Assembly (NCBI GenBank): GCA_016722045.1
Contig: JADKGY010000001.1
Coordinates: 1 to 64,000, forward strand
Source of the DNA: Candidatus Opimibacter skivensis
Lineage (GTDB): Bacteria > Bacteroidota > Bacteroidia > Chitinophagales > Saprospiraceae
DNA length: 64,000 nt
Direction of reading: 5' to 3'
Shown here: positions 28,446-38,900 of the stretch, in pieces
Layout of the letters: every line of letters begins with the position of its first letter
How positions within the stretch are numbered: position 1 is the stretch's first letter
Position numbers and translations under genes: made by a program
Notes under the pieces: model-generated
Database searches by the model: none
Told to the model about the DNA's origin: nothing
What the model saw: the letters and a program-made list of their open reading frames with translations, nothing else

Positions 28446-31400
28446 TCAATTCCACACCGAAGTCATATTGATCATTGTAGCTGTACTTCCCGGTTGGTTT
28501 CTGAGAAGGATTGCAGTACCAGGACCAGAGCCGCGATGTATCGTAGCGTGATTGAGTTTCAGATTTCCACTATTGAAGAATGCACCCGTTGAAGCATTAG
28601 CTCCGGCAGTGATGGTGAGATCTTTAAATTCGATATTGGTACCTCCAAGAATATTAAAGTAGCCTGTCGCACCTGACCAGGTAAGATTTGTATTGGCACC
28701 AAGACCGATGAATGTGAGATTTTTATTTAATGCAACTACTGATCCGCCGAAAAGGATAGTTTGATTGGCCAGTGCAGCACTTATCTTGATGGTGTCGCCC
28801 GGATTTGCACAAGCAATCGCTGCATTTATACTACCAGGATCACTTCCGGATGTCTGTGTGACGAGGAGAGAACAATTAAAATATACGGTGTAATCTTCTG
28901 CCTGGCCATATTGGCCTACATCACATGGTGTCCAGGGGACATCACCGTAATATGAAACGATACGGGCACGCAGATTTTTATGTGTGACTACGGTTGGTAC
29001 TGATGGTGTGGTGAAAGAAAGTGTGCGTGTACCTTCTGTATTAGCGGGGAATTCCAAAGCATATCCCTGGTCTTCAAGATTTCCGTTGTTGTTGTAATCA
29101 ATATAGAGCCTTGCACCTTCAGCATTCGCGTAGCTTGTTTGTAAGGTCACATTGGTAAGTGTGTTTATATCAAGAGGCGATGCATTCGTACAGGTATAAT
29201 CGTGGTATTCACCATCATTGTGCGGTGTTGATTTGTCAATAGTGCCCATTGCAAAGCGAAAAATCCCAATACCCGCGTTATTGCCATTGTTGATGCTGCC
29301 AGGGCCGAAAGTGCAACTGGTATTGGGGAGAGGTCCTGTCGCAAGAATATTGATGTAGTTATATTTTGTAATGGATGTAAGACCATTGTTGATAGTAAGT
29401 TTAACAGAATACGTCCCGGCAGTATTATAGGTGTGAATAGGATTTTGGGTGGTATAATCCGTCGTACCATCATTGTTGATATCCCATGCCCAGGTTGTTC
29501 CCGGTTTGAAGCTTGCATCAAAAAAATGTACGGTCAGTGAGCTGCCACATACACTCGTCACATCAGACGTAAAATCTGCAATCGGCCCTGCGGTAAAAAT
29601 ATCTGTAGTGAACATTCCTCTTCCATGCGTACCGACAACGACCATCTTATCTGCTGCACGATACCTTAGCATATCACATCTTGTATTGGCAAGGCCTGTG
29701 TTGCTTGTGCCCCAGACAGGAGCTGTCACGGTATTGTGAGCAAAATTATCAGTTGTATATACACCAATCTCAGTTGCCGCCAGTACCTGGTTACGGTTGT
29801 CGGGATTATAGATGGCCCATCGCACAGGTATGTCGGGAAGATTGCCTTCTTTATTAAACCAGGTTGCACCGCCATTAGACGTTTCCCACAAAGAAATCAC
29901 ACCATAATTGGAATATGTCACGAGTAGGTGGTTATCATCTTCGCCGACATCAATGGAATTGACCCATCCTGTAGTGGTAATGGGTGTAGCACCATTGTCA
30001 ATACGTGTTACTGTAGGTGTTGTACTGGGAGAGGTAAATTTATAAACGCGGCCATCTGCAGTTCCCACAAAAAGAACATCGTTGTACGGACTTGTCTTAA
30101 GAGCTGATGCCTTCGATGAACCTAAGGAAACAAGCAGGTTAGTGGATGTCGGGATGGGTACTCCACTTATACCTGACACTCTTAATACGGTATCTTTTTT
30201 TGATGCTGCATAAAGTATTTTACGCGTCTGGTCGTAGTCGGAAGGATTGGTGAAAAATCCGGTAGTCTCAGATACGACATAACTGAAAGTATTCCCATTG
30301 TCTAATGATCTGTACCAATTGTTGTAGATACTGGCGGCGAGCTGAATATCACCATCTGCCTGATCAACAAAGGAAAATGCACCATCACCTCCTGTCACGT
30401 CTGCTGTAACTGCCTGAGGGATTCTGAATTGACGTGTTCCATTGTCTTGTGTTCCCCCCAAAAAATAATTGGAGTTGTTTTCATTTCTGGTTGCGCAGGA
30501 ATAGAATTGGGCAACATTATATCCTGCGTTCTGATCATCAAATGCGGCAGTAACGGCTATGTTGCCGGCATTAAGAGAATAATATACACCACCATCATTC
30601 GTAAACACCAACTCGTTGGGAAGGGTCGGACGGAAAGCAATTGCATGCTGATCTGCATGTACGTATGGCAGTCCTAAAGCACCTGTCCATGAGGAGAGGG
30701 GTGTCCAGGCTGTACCACTATTGGATGATCTGTGGACATCAACACCCCCGACAAACACGATGGCTGCATTGGTTGGATGCACCTGGAGAATAAGATCATA
30801 CCAACCCTGACCTCTTGTAAAATGTACTGCTGCATTTTCGGGCATCGGCGGAATGGCACAGATTGTCCAGTTGGTGCCTCCATCTATAGTTTTTTTAATC
30901 CACTGTATATCATTCGATGCAGCCCCATTTGTGGCAACAGCATAAACTGTATTTGCTTCTGAAGGAGCGCAGGCAAGTTCAATACGTCTTGTTGCAGTAG
31001 TCACGCCGGCACTTGAAGAAAGGTCAGTCCAGGTTCCGGCATTTCCATTATTGGCATTTGTGCTCTTGAATATTTTACCTTCTGAATTCATACCAAAGGC
31101 TGCATAGAGATCACCGCTGGAAGCAACTTCTATATCACATGCAAAATCATATAGCGATCCAACTCCTGTGAAGACATCTTTCACTAAACTCCAATTCGCC
31201 CCTCCGTCAGTTGAGCGCATGATGCCGCCCCGATCACCAAAATATCCTCTCGTGGCAGCAAAGACATTACCATTACTTTTCACAACTATTTTTTGCACGG
31301 CGTGAAAATCACTTGAACTATTCCATGCTCCCGGGACTGTATTGCCTAAAACTGCCCATGAACTTCCTCCATTTGAACTTTTCCATATACCACCGCCTTC

Positions 31401-32087
31401 CTGAGCGCCTCCGTTATACCAGCCCTCTCCTGTGCCGACATAGAATTCCTGGGTATTGGCAGGATTGTAAGTGATGCAGGAAATCGCAATATTACTCCAG
31501 AAGTCATCGACTTTGTTCCAGACAGGATTAGCAATAGTGATATCATTTGTGTACCAAAGACCTCCTCCCACACCGCCGGCCCATACTTTCTTTTTGGTAG
31601 CATCATTCGGATCGAACATCATCGCTCGTGTTCGGCCACCGAGATTATAAGGCCCACGTTCTTTCCAACTCACACCTGAGATGGGAGCTCTTTGTTTTAA
31701 TTCGCGCTGAAGATCCAAGTTCGCTTTAAATAATCTTTCATAAGGTACGGCTCCAAGTGCAGGATCCATAGTCTTCATAAAGTCCAATTCGAATGCCAGA
31801 TCCGGGCTGTCCGTTTGTCGTGCTTTCTCTGCTTTATCAGATTGCTTTTCAGTGGATGGAGGTCGTGTATAGTACGGATGATGTGTGATAAGGTCAGCCC
31901 ATGCCAGTTTAGCGGATTCGATTGTATCAAGATCTGCGCAGGTTAATAGACCTGTAGGTTCGGTAGTTGATTTTTTTGGTAAAGAATCGTTAAGCCGGAA
32001 AAAGACAAAGGCAGACAGGATTGCAAAAATGCACAGTAAAAAAAATATAGAATTTCTTCTTTTCAGTAGAAGGAGTTGGTTTGACAT
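28446..32087 (-). CDS. secreted BNR propeller / PKD / GEVED protein (paralog B)
   Basis: 1213 residues with the same order as the 24261 gene: an N-terminal hydrophobic segment (SIFFLLCIFAILSAFVFF), a charged helical domain ('DSPDLAFELDFMKTMDPALG'), sortilin-like propeller repeats (SSNGGSSWAVL, STDGGANWSLV, GTHGRGMFTTDIF), a PKD domain (WAWDINNDGTTDYTTQNPIHTY), a GEVED domain (GARLYIDYNNNGNLEDQG, GQAEDYTVYF) and the beta-helix module ('DPGSINAAIACANPGDTIKIS'). No T9SS sorting domain. Both paralogs lack frameshifts, which argues that both are under selection. Exported; ligand unknown. Confidence 0.8.
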   Translation of the reverse strand: MSNQLLLLKRRNSIFFLLCIFAILSAFVFFRLNDSLPKKSTTEPTGLLTCADLDTIESAKLAWADLITHHPYYTRPPSTEKQSDKAEKARQTDSPDLAFELDFMKTMDPALGAVPYERLFKANLDLQRELKQRAPISGVSWKERGPYNLGGRTRAMMFDPNDATKKKVWAGGVGGGLWYTNDITIANPVWNKVDDFWSNIAISCITYNPANTQEFYVGTGEGWYNGGAQEGGGIWKSSNGGSSWAVLGNTVPGAWNSSSDFHAVQKIVVKSNGNVFAATRGYFGDRGGIMRSTDGGANWSLVKDVFTGVGSLYDFACDIEVASSGDLYAAFGMNSEGKIFKSTNANNGNAGTWTDLSSSAGVTTATRRIELACAPSEANTVYAVATNGAASNDIQWIKKTIDGGTNWTICAIPPMPENAAVHFTRGQGWYDLILQVHPTNAAIVFVGGVDVHRSSNSGTAWTPLSSWTGALGLPYVHADQHAIAFRPTLPNELVFTNDGGVYYSLNAGNIAVTAAFDDQNAGYNVAQFYSCATRNENNSNYFLGGTQDNGTRQFRIPQAVTADVTGGDGAFSFVDQADGDIQLAASIYNNWYRSLDNGNTFSYVVSETTGFFTNPSDYDQTRKILYAASKKDTVLRVSGISGVPIPTSTNLLVSLGSSKASALKTSPYNDVLFVGTADGRVYKFTSPSTTPTVTRIDNGATPITTTGWVNSIDVGEDDNHLLVTYSNYGVISLWETSNGGATWFNKEGNLPDIPVRWAIYNPDNRNQVLAATEIGVYTTDNFAHNTVTAPVWGTSNTGLANTRCDMLRYRAADKMVVVGTHGRGMFTTDIFTAGPIADFTSDVTSVCGSSLTVHFFDASFKPGTTWAWDINNDGTTDYTTQNPIHTYNTAGTYSVKLTINNGLTSITKYNYINILATGPLPNTSCTFGPGSINNGNNAGIGIFRFAMGTIDKSTPHNDGEYHDYTCTNASPLDINTLTNVTLQTSYANAEGARLYIDYNNNGNLEDQGYALEFPANTEGTRTLSFTTPSVPTVVTHKNLRARIVSYYGDVPWTPCDVGQYGQAEDYTVYFNCSLLVTQTSGSDPGSINAAIACANPGDTIKISAALANQTILFGGSVVALNKNLTFIGLGANTNLTWSGATGYFNILGGTNIEFKDLTITAGANASTGAFFNSGNLKLNHATIHRGSGPGTAILLRNQPGSTATMINMTSVWN

Positions 32088-32255
32088 TGGGGGTGATATT
32101 TCAAAAATTCAATAGTAGGGTGCAAAAAAACTAAAGTGATGTATTTGCCTGAGGAAACTTTAGTAGCGGAAAGATAAAAAATAATGGGAATTGTTTCGGG
32201 GAATAAGCTTGTGGCATGGGAGATAAGGGCAGGTATGAAATGAAAAGCATTGTTA

Positions 32256-32502
32256 CGCAAAACGGATTTTTGCGAACGCACTGACGTAGGCACAGCCTAC
32301 GCCAAACGGTATCTTCTTAATTGCTCGCTGCGCTCGCAATTAATCTTACCTAACTTCTGATAAAATATTTTGCCAATTGCATTTTGCATATTGTTAATTG
32401 GTGCCCCGGGGTTGCGCAGCACACAGGGGAGAGATTTCGCAGAAATCGAAGGGGCAAAACGCCAAACGGTATCATCTTAATTGCTCGCTGCGCTCGCAAT
32501 TA
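32256..32502. repeat. hairpin repeat, ccccgggg repeat and partial second hairpin repeat
   Basis: 32256-32340: gcaaaac..tttttgc, cgtaggc-aca-gcctacg, gctcgctgcgctcgc. 32402-32451: second ccccgggg repeat. 32458-32502: the right half of another copy (gccaaacggtatc..gctcgctgcgctcgc), almost identical to the right end of the first. Confidence 0.8.
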
Positions 32503-32591
32503 ATGAGTTTTTGCACTGCACATTCAGCTGAACTTTTTTTAAAAGATGCATGAAGATAGATGCAAACGAAGTTTGCATCTAAATGCGACAT

Positions 32592-32746
32592 CGTTAAGCT
32601 TAGGCTGGGCCTAAGCTTTCGCGTCAGCAAATTTCAGATTTGCGAAATGAAAACAATGTTACGCAAAACAGAGTTTTGCTGACGCGAAAGCGTAGATGCA
32701 ATCTACGCTTAACCGTGTCGTTTTTTATTGCTTGCTGTGCTCGCAA
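32592..32746. repeat. head-to-head pair of hairpin repeats
   Basis: Inverted copy: aagcttaggc-tgg-gcctaagctt, gcaaat..atttgc. Direct copy: gcaaaac..gttttgc, aagcgtagat-gca-atctacgctt, and a degraded terminal hairpin gcttgctgtgctcgc. Confidence 0.8.
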
Positions 32747-32929
32747 AAAGGATTATAATTGAATGAAATTTGAGTGGCCGTAGAGACGCGATTTATCGCG
32801 TCTCCATCCATTGTCGATCTGGATGCGAAAATATGCAAGGCACAGCCTTGAAAACGCACAAACGTAGGTAAACCTACGCTTAACAATGTCATATTATTTT
32901 AATATATGAATGAAGATAGATGCTCCTTT

Positions 32930-35900
32930 TCATTCTTTCAGTACAGAATTGCTTCCAATCACGATCAGTGAACCTTTATTAAGTATGGTACTATTCCCGG
33001 TTCCGATGTCGTGAATTGTGATGTGATTGATTGTAAGATTTCCTTTGTTGTAAATTGCTTTTCCATCTAGTGCATTTCCTGTCGTCAATTCCAGATTTTG
33101 AAGTTTTACTGTTTTACCGGTCTGAATTTTCATGATGCTATGTACGCCGGAGCCTTCGATGTTGATGTTGTCATCTGATGTCGCATAGATGGTGACATTC
33201 TTGTCAAGGATGATCGTATCTGTTGTCACGATGAGTAGTGACAGGCTTGTATCAAATTTCACAGTGTCACCTGATGAAATACAATTGGCAAGTACATATC
33301 GCAGCGAACCAACGATGTTGTCACTGCCTGTTGTCACGACATTACCGCAATTGAGCCCTATGCCGAAATCAGAGAAGCTGTTCAGTCCTGCCGATGTGAC
33401 CTGGTTCAATGAAAGCGGGCCTGCAGTGGTTGTTGAACCGGACAATTGCCATGAACCATTCGATGGACGTTTGATGAGGCGGACTGAAGGAAGAGATGAG
33501 ATCGGTATAACTCCGTCTGTCGTGAATCCATTTGCTCTGACATCAATCGCGTATGTTCCTGATGTGCCGGCTGATTCAAAGTTCCAATATCCTGAAGGGG
33601 ATACAAATCCGATGTTTGTGTTTTGTTCGTTCGTCAGCGGCAATCCATTTATTCCGGGTTGCATAGCTTTGAATGTACCTGTAAGATATCCCGGAGTTGT
33701 ATTCAGAAAATGTATTCCTGCTGTTCGTTTTGTAGTTCCTTTACCGAGTGGGAAGACAGATTGTTCATCAGTTGTATTTCCGGTAAACCATCTTCTGAAT
33801 GGACCTTCGATCGTACCGCCATCCCAGGCTGTCATATTTCCGATGAAAGTATCCGCTGCAAACCATTGTGTATTTGACGGATCTGTCGACAGATAACCAA
33901 TTGAAATGCTATCGCCAAGGGTGAGTAGAGTAGTGTCGCTGGTCGTGATCACGCCATGCATCAATCGTATTGTGTTCAACACACCAAGTGGCATCTCAAG
34001 CGAAAGGCCATCATATGTATTGTCCACTCTCAACATGTTGATCTGATTATCCGCTGGTGATGAGGGTATAGGTGCGGTATCAAGTGATCTGACTAAACCT
34101 GTTCCGTACATCCGCTGAGTTGTAGTTGTATTTGGGTAATGTTGTCCAATATTCATTGAACCGCAAAAGGAAAGATTGCGATTTAACCGACCGGTGTATA
34201 ATCCATCATTCCGGAAATCATGTGTGATGGCTAGTCCACCTTTAAATTCGGATCCTGGTTTTATCCATATATTTTTACAGCCGACAAAGTTGCTGCTGGA
34301 TGACACTTGTCGGTTTTGTGATGCGTATCCACCCTGGATAATCAATGAATCAAGAATCAGGAGACCGAATCCATTTCCCGGACCGATGCCCAATGTAAAG
34401 CCTGTGGAAGCTCCTGTATCATCACCGCCACCAAATGTAAGGGTACCATTCAACGTCTGATTCATGGATTGTTCTGTGCCGTACAGAAAGCTACCAGGAT
34501 CGAGGATCGTGATATTGAGATGATCTGTGTAATTATTTGAAGTCAGTATTCTGAAATAACTATTTGTCGCCGGATTCAATCCGTCATTTCCATCAAGTAT
34601 AATTTTGCTGTCTTTGGCCACGAATGTGCCTCCCGGTTTTGTATTGACGGCATCGGTCATGATCAATCTGTAGCATCCGTCAGGTACACAGAAATGTTTC
34701 GTGTATGTAAAGTTTGACTGGATATAGGGTCCGCCATTGAAAAGGATGTTTCCTGCCGCGTCTTCAATGTGCCATTTAGTTTCATTCGGACTTGAATCGG
34801 TCCGTACGGTGAGATTAAGATCATTCATTGTACAAGCCTGGTTTGAACAACTCTGGGTGCAGGTAGATTGATCAACAGCATAGCGCATCACATTGCCTGG
34901 CTGTATGCCAAATCCTTCTGCAAAATTGATTCCTGCATCGGTCAGGTGACAGTAGGACATTACAGTTCCTCCATTTTCCGGAAGAGTGTTGATGTTGTTG
35001 CAATTTCCTTCGACGGTATAGCATCCATCGATGGCTGTCTGATTACCATTCCAGGCGCAGGCGTGGGTGTGGCGCGAATTGAAGAGGTGGCCTAGTTCGT
35101 GTGCCATCACTTCGACTGACCACGAATAGACAGGGACATTGAGATAGGTGGAAAAAAGGCCAACATATCCTGTGGAGTATTTTTGTTCGGTGCGACACAA
35201 TCCATTTAGTTGCGCATAACCAGCACTAAAATTATACGATACCAGCAAGCCCAGATCGCCATTGAATGATGTGCGTATAGATTTGAATTTTTCGAATACT
35301 TCACCAAGGGTATTTTGGTTGTAAGGACTTGGACTTGTCCACAATGTCATCTCTGATAATTGAATGGAGATGTTTTCATTTGCATATAACAAGGCAACCT
35401 GGTTAATTATAGCTGTGATATAGTTAGCAGCAGGTGTAAGACCTCCTTTATCGGCCACAATATCATGATCAACCTCGACATAAATACCAATGCAATCGCC
35501 GGTCGATCGATGATTTGTTTTGAAATGAATTTGTTCATCAGTGTAAGGTTCCCCATCGTCAGATGTAGTGCACGTGAAGCCAAAGAATTCTTTGACCTGG
35601 TGGTCATTATAGGCGATATAGTGGTTACTGTTTTTCTTTTTACCCAAATTAATATTGCCGACGGTTGAACCTGAGATAATTCCTATGACTTCATCATCAA
35701 AGAAACTAATGGCCACAACGCTTTTTGGATCGCCTTTGATTTTTCCACGATAATGTACCCCTTTCGGTAAATTAATCACATTCATATCCGGAGCCGAGCG
35801 AATGATTGTGTTGGCGAGGAATGAATTTGACAGTTCCAATTCTAATTCCAGGTTCTGCCGTTGCTCTAATGGAATGGTTAATGACAGATTCTCCGGATGG

Positions 35901-38900
35901 CCGGTCAGGACTTTTTCTAAATTATCTGGATCAATATCTAAAATCGTGTAGTTCTTTATTACGCCCGGAATATCTTTCGTGTCACGTGAATTTGATTTTT
36001 TAAACAAATCTATTGTGCTGCTATTTTCATTCGCAGAAATTATCTGTGTCTCAGCTGGAGGATTCGGATAATTGGCTGAAACAATCTGACCACCGGCAAC
36101 ACAAAACGGAAAATAATCTACACTTACAAAATTGCTGTCTCGTGTGATGGGGTTGTTCCCTACTGATAAACTATAGGATCCATTGCCATTATTACAACAC
36201 AGGCCATCGCCATACATTTCACCACCTGCAGTGCCAAATGTGAAACCTCCATTGATGTTTAATGTGGCATGATCAAGTAAAAGTGATCCTTCAGGACAAA
36301 AGAGAAGCTTGTTAGTGTTTCCGGTGGCAGCACCCATTGATGAGGATCCCATAGTGAGTTGAGCTACATCAGTAAGTTCTAAAGCGCGTTGATAATAAAT
36401 GTTAATACTACCGACATCAGCTGTATCTGTCAGCATCACACGATGATAGATGTTGACAGGAGGAGAAGATGGATCATGAGGCGGAGGGGTTCCACAAACC
36501 CATGTACTTCCGTCATTCCATTGACCATCACTACGTGTATCATAGCTGTCAAGAGGAACTATAGACAATGGATCTGTATTCCCTAATATAGGTGTGATAG
36601 AATCGATTTCAAATGTAATTGAATTGCAAATCGCTTTGACGACATGCCCGGGATCTGCATCGCATGCAATTTCCATGACTAGATAAAATAGGCGTGGATA
36701 ATTGTCCGAACCTAGACTGCTATTTGAATAGCGCTCACCCGGTATAATGTATTCACCATTGAATTCCATTTGAGTACCCGGATGATTGATGGTAGTGCCA
36801 AAAAGAAATGGTGGTGGATATTCACTGAGGCCTTCACCTACTTTTCCAAAGGGTTTGTATGGAAGGATGGCATTATTGTGAAATCCCCAGAATTTAGTAT
36901 CGATATAGACACTTGCACTCAGTACATCATTCATGTCTGTTGTGCCGGATGCATCAAAATTGATTTTACGAATGACTTTGTTGAAAAGTCGGCCGGTCAA
37001 TTGCAATGTCACTTTTGTGACAGGTTGATTGAATGTACCTGCCGAGACGATAGTATCAAATGGATAGGATTCTGAAACAGCTGAATGAAGCGTCATCTTA
37101 TCTTCAGGAGAATACAAGCAGATTTCAAAGTCACCGGCGATAAGATTATCTGTGTTTGTGTACACTTCAATGTAGTAACTGTTTCCTATCGTGAGATCGG
37201 AGAGAGATAGTATCTCAGGCTCGTAGTTGACATGGGCTTCATCGTTTGAACTTTTTATATCGAAGACGCAATTGTCGAGTGAGATACCGGTAGTCGGATT
37301 CCAGAGTTTGATACCGGGATCAAATCCGGGTGTTGATGGTGTGACTACGATAGTGACATTTTTTGATGCTGCGGTGAAAATATACCATACATTCTGTCGG
37401 CCTAATGTAGAGGTAGCGTTGATCGTAGTGCCGGGTATCGAATTGGCGCATGCAGTTGTTGAATTGGGCGTCATCACTGTCGCATTCATGCAGTGATCAT
37501 TGGCCGGCGGTGATGAGATACAAATTGAGAATTCACCTGTTTTCACTGATGGATTGTAGACCGCCACACGAATAAAATAAGTGCTATCGATATCAAGATC
37601 ATCAAGAATAGCCACACCATCGGCCATGCCTATGCCATCACTGAAACATGCTATCGGTGTGCCGGAACAATTTCCTTTGAAGACCTGACCCTTCACGTAA
37701 AAAAATCCTGGGTCCGGATCAACTAAAATTTTATGCGATACAGATGTAGCCACGAAACTATACCAGGTGTCATATTCTCCGGGATAGCATGATCCATTTG
37801 TGATCGAAGGTGTAGCTCCTGCGGTAGAGCCAGGAATAGTAATCGTACAATATGCCTGCGTCGATAGCATGATGGGTGATGAACATTCATCATTTGCGGG
37901 TGCAGGTATGATGCAAATAGTGACTTGCTCCTGGAAGTACTGATAATTGAGATTTGAAAAAACAGGCGCATAGATTTTGAAATAGTAAGTATTGCCAGGA
38001 ACATAATTTCTATAATATAAACTGCCGCCTTGTTGTTCGCCGACGATAAAATTACCATTGCATCCATCGTAAAGTGCTATATCTAACCCCAATGTTTCAG
38101 TGACAAGGATCGTCATCGAAGACGTTGTAGAAATGAATGAAAACCAGATTTCGTTTTTCACACCTGTGCCGACCATTGTCGCTGCGGTATTCAATGTGCA
38201 TGTTTGTGAAGCATTCACAGGGACGAGCGTCGCTGTACTGCAAGAGATATTGGGCGGAGGAATGGTGATCCCTACTCTGAAATTTCCCCGGCCTGTCAGA
38301 TTGGGTGCGCTGTATATTTTGAAATAATACTCATTGCCGGGGGTAAGAGAAGATAAAAGAAATTCACCTGTACCTGAACAACCGATTGAACTGCCCGAGC
38401 AATTACCTGAATAGCATTCAATCACAGGCGTTGTCATCAACGGTGAAGGATTGACCGGAATGGTTACGATCAGATGGGTGTCGTTAGTGGCTGTGAATTT
38501 GAACCACAGATCATCATCTGCAAAATATGTACTGCATGTACCTGTGCCGGATGCTGAAAATGAATTTGCATTGATGGGGTTTGCAAATGTGATGCCACTG
38601 ACGACAGGGATGTTGATGGCATTGGCACATTCATCATTCACTGCAGGGACTCTGATGCAAACAGAAACATTCATTTGAGCTCCTGTATTACCTGCATCAA
38701 AGACTCTCACGTACAATGTCTGGCCTATTGTCAATCCTGTCAATGTCAGTTGCTCTGAACCGCTTGTGGTGTTGTTGGCACAGGCAAGATTTACCAGAGT
38801 ACCGCATGTTCCGCTGAATACATCGAGTACACCATTGCCGGTTTCGAAATTGGCTTCGATGATTTGGGTTGTTGCCGTTGTTACAAATATGTACCAGAGA

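Larger units (their letters stand above)
32088..32929. other. repeat-dense intergenic stretch of 840 bases
   Basis: Holds hairpin repeats at 32256-32340, 32458-32502 (partial), 32592-32644 (inverted), 32661-32746 (direct) and 32835-32885 (variant), the ccccgggg repeat at 32402-32451, and a gatgcaaac-gaa-gtttgcatc hairpin at 32559-32579. No gene seen. Confidence 0.65.
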
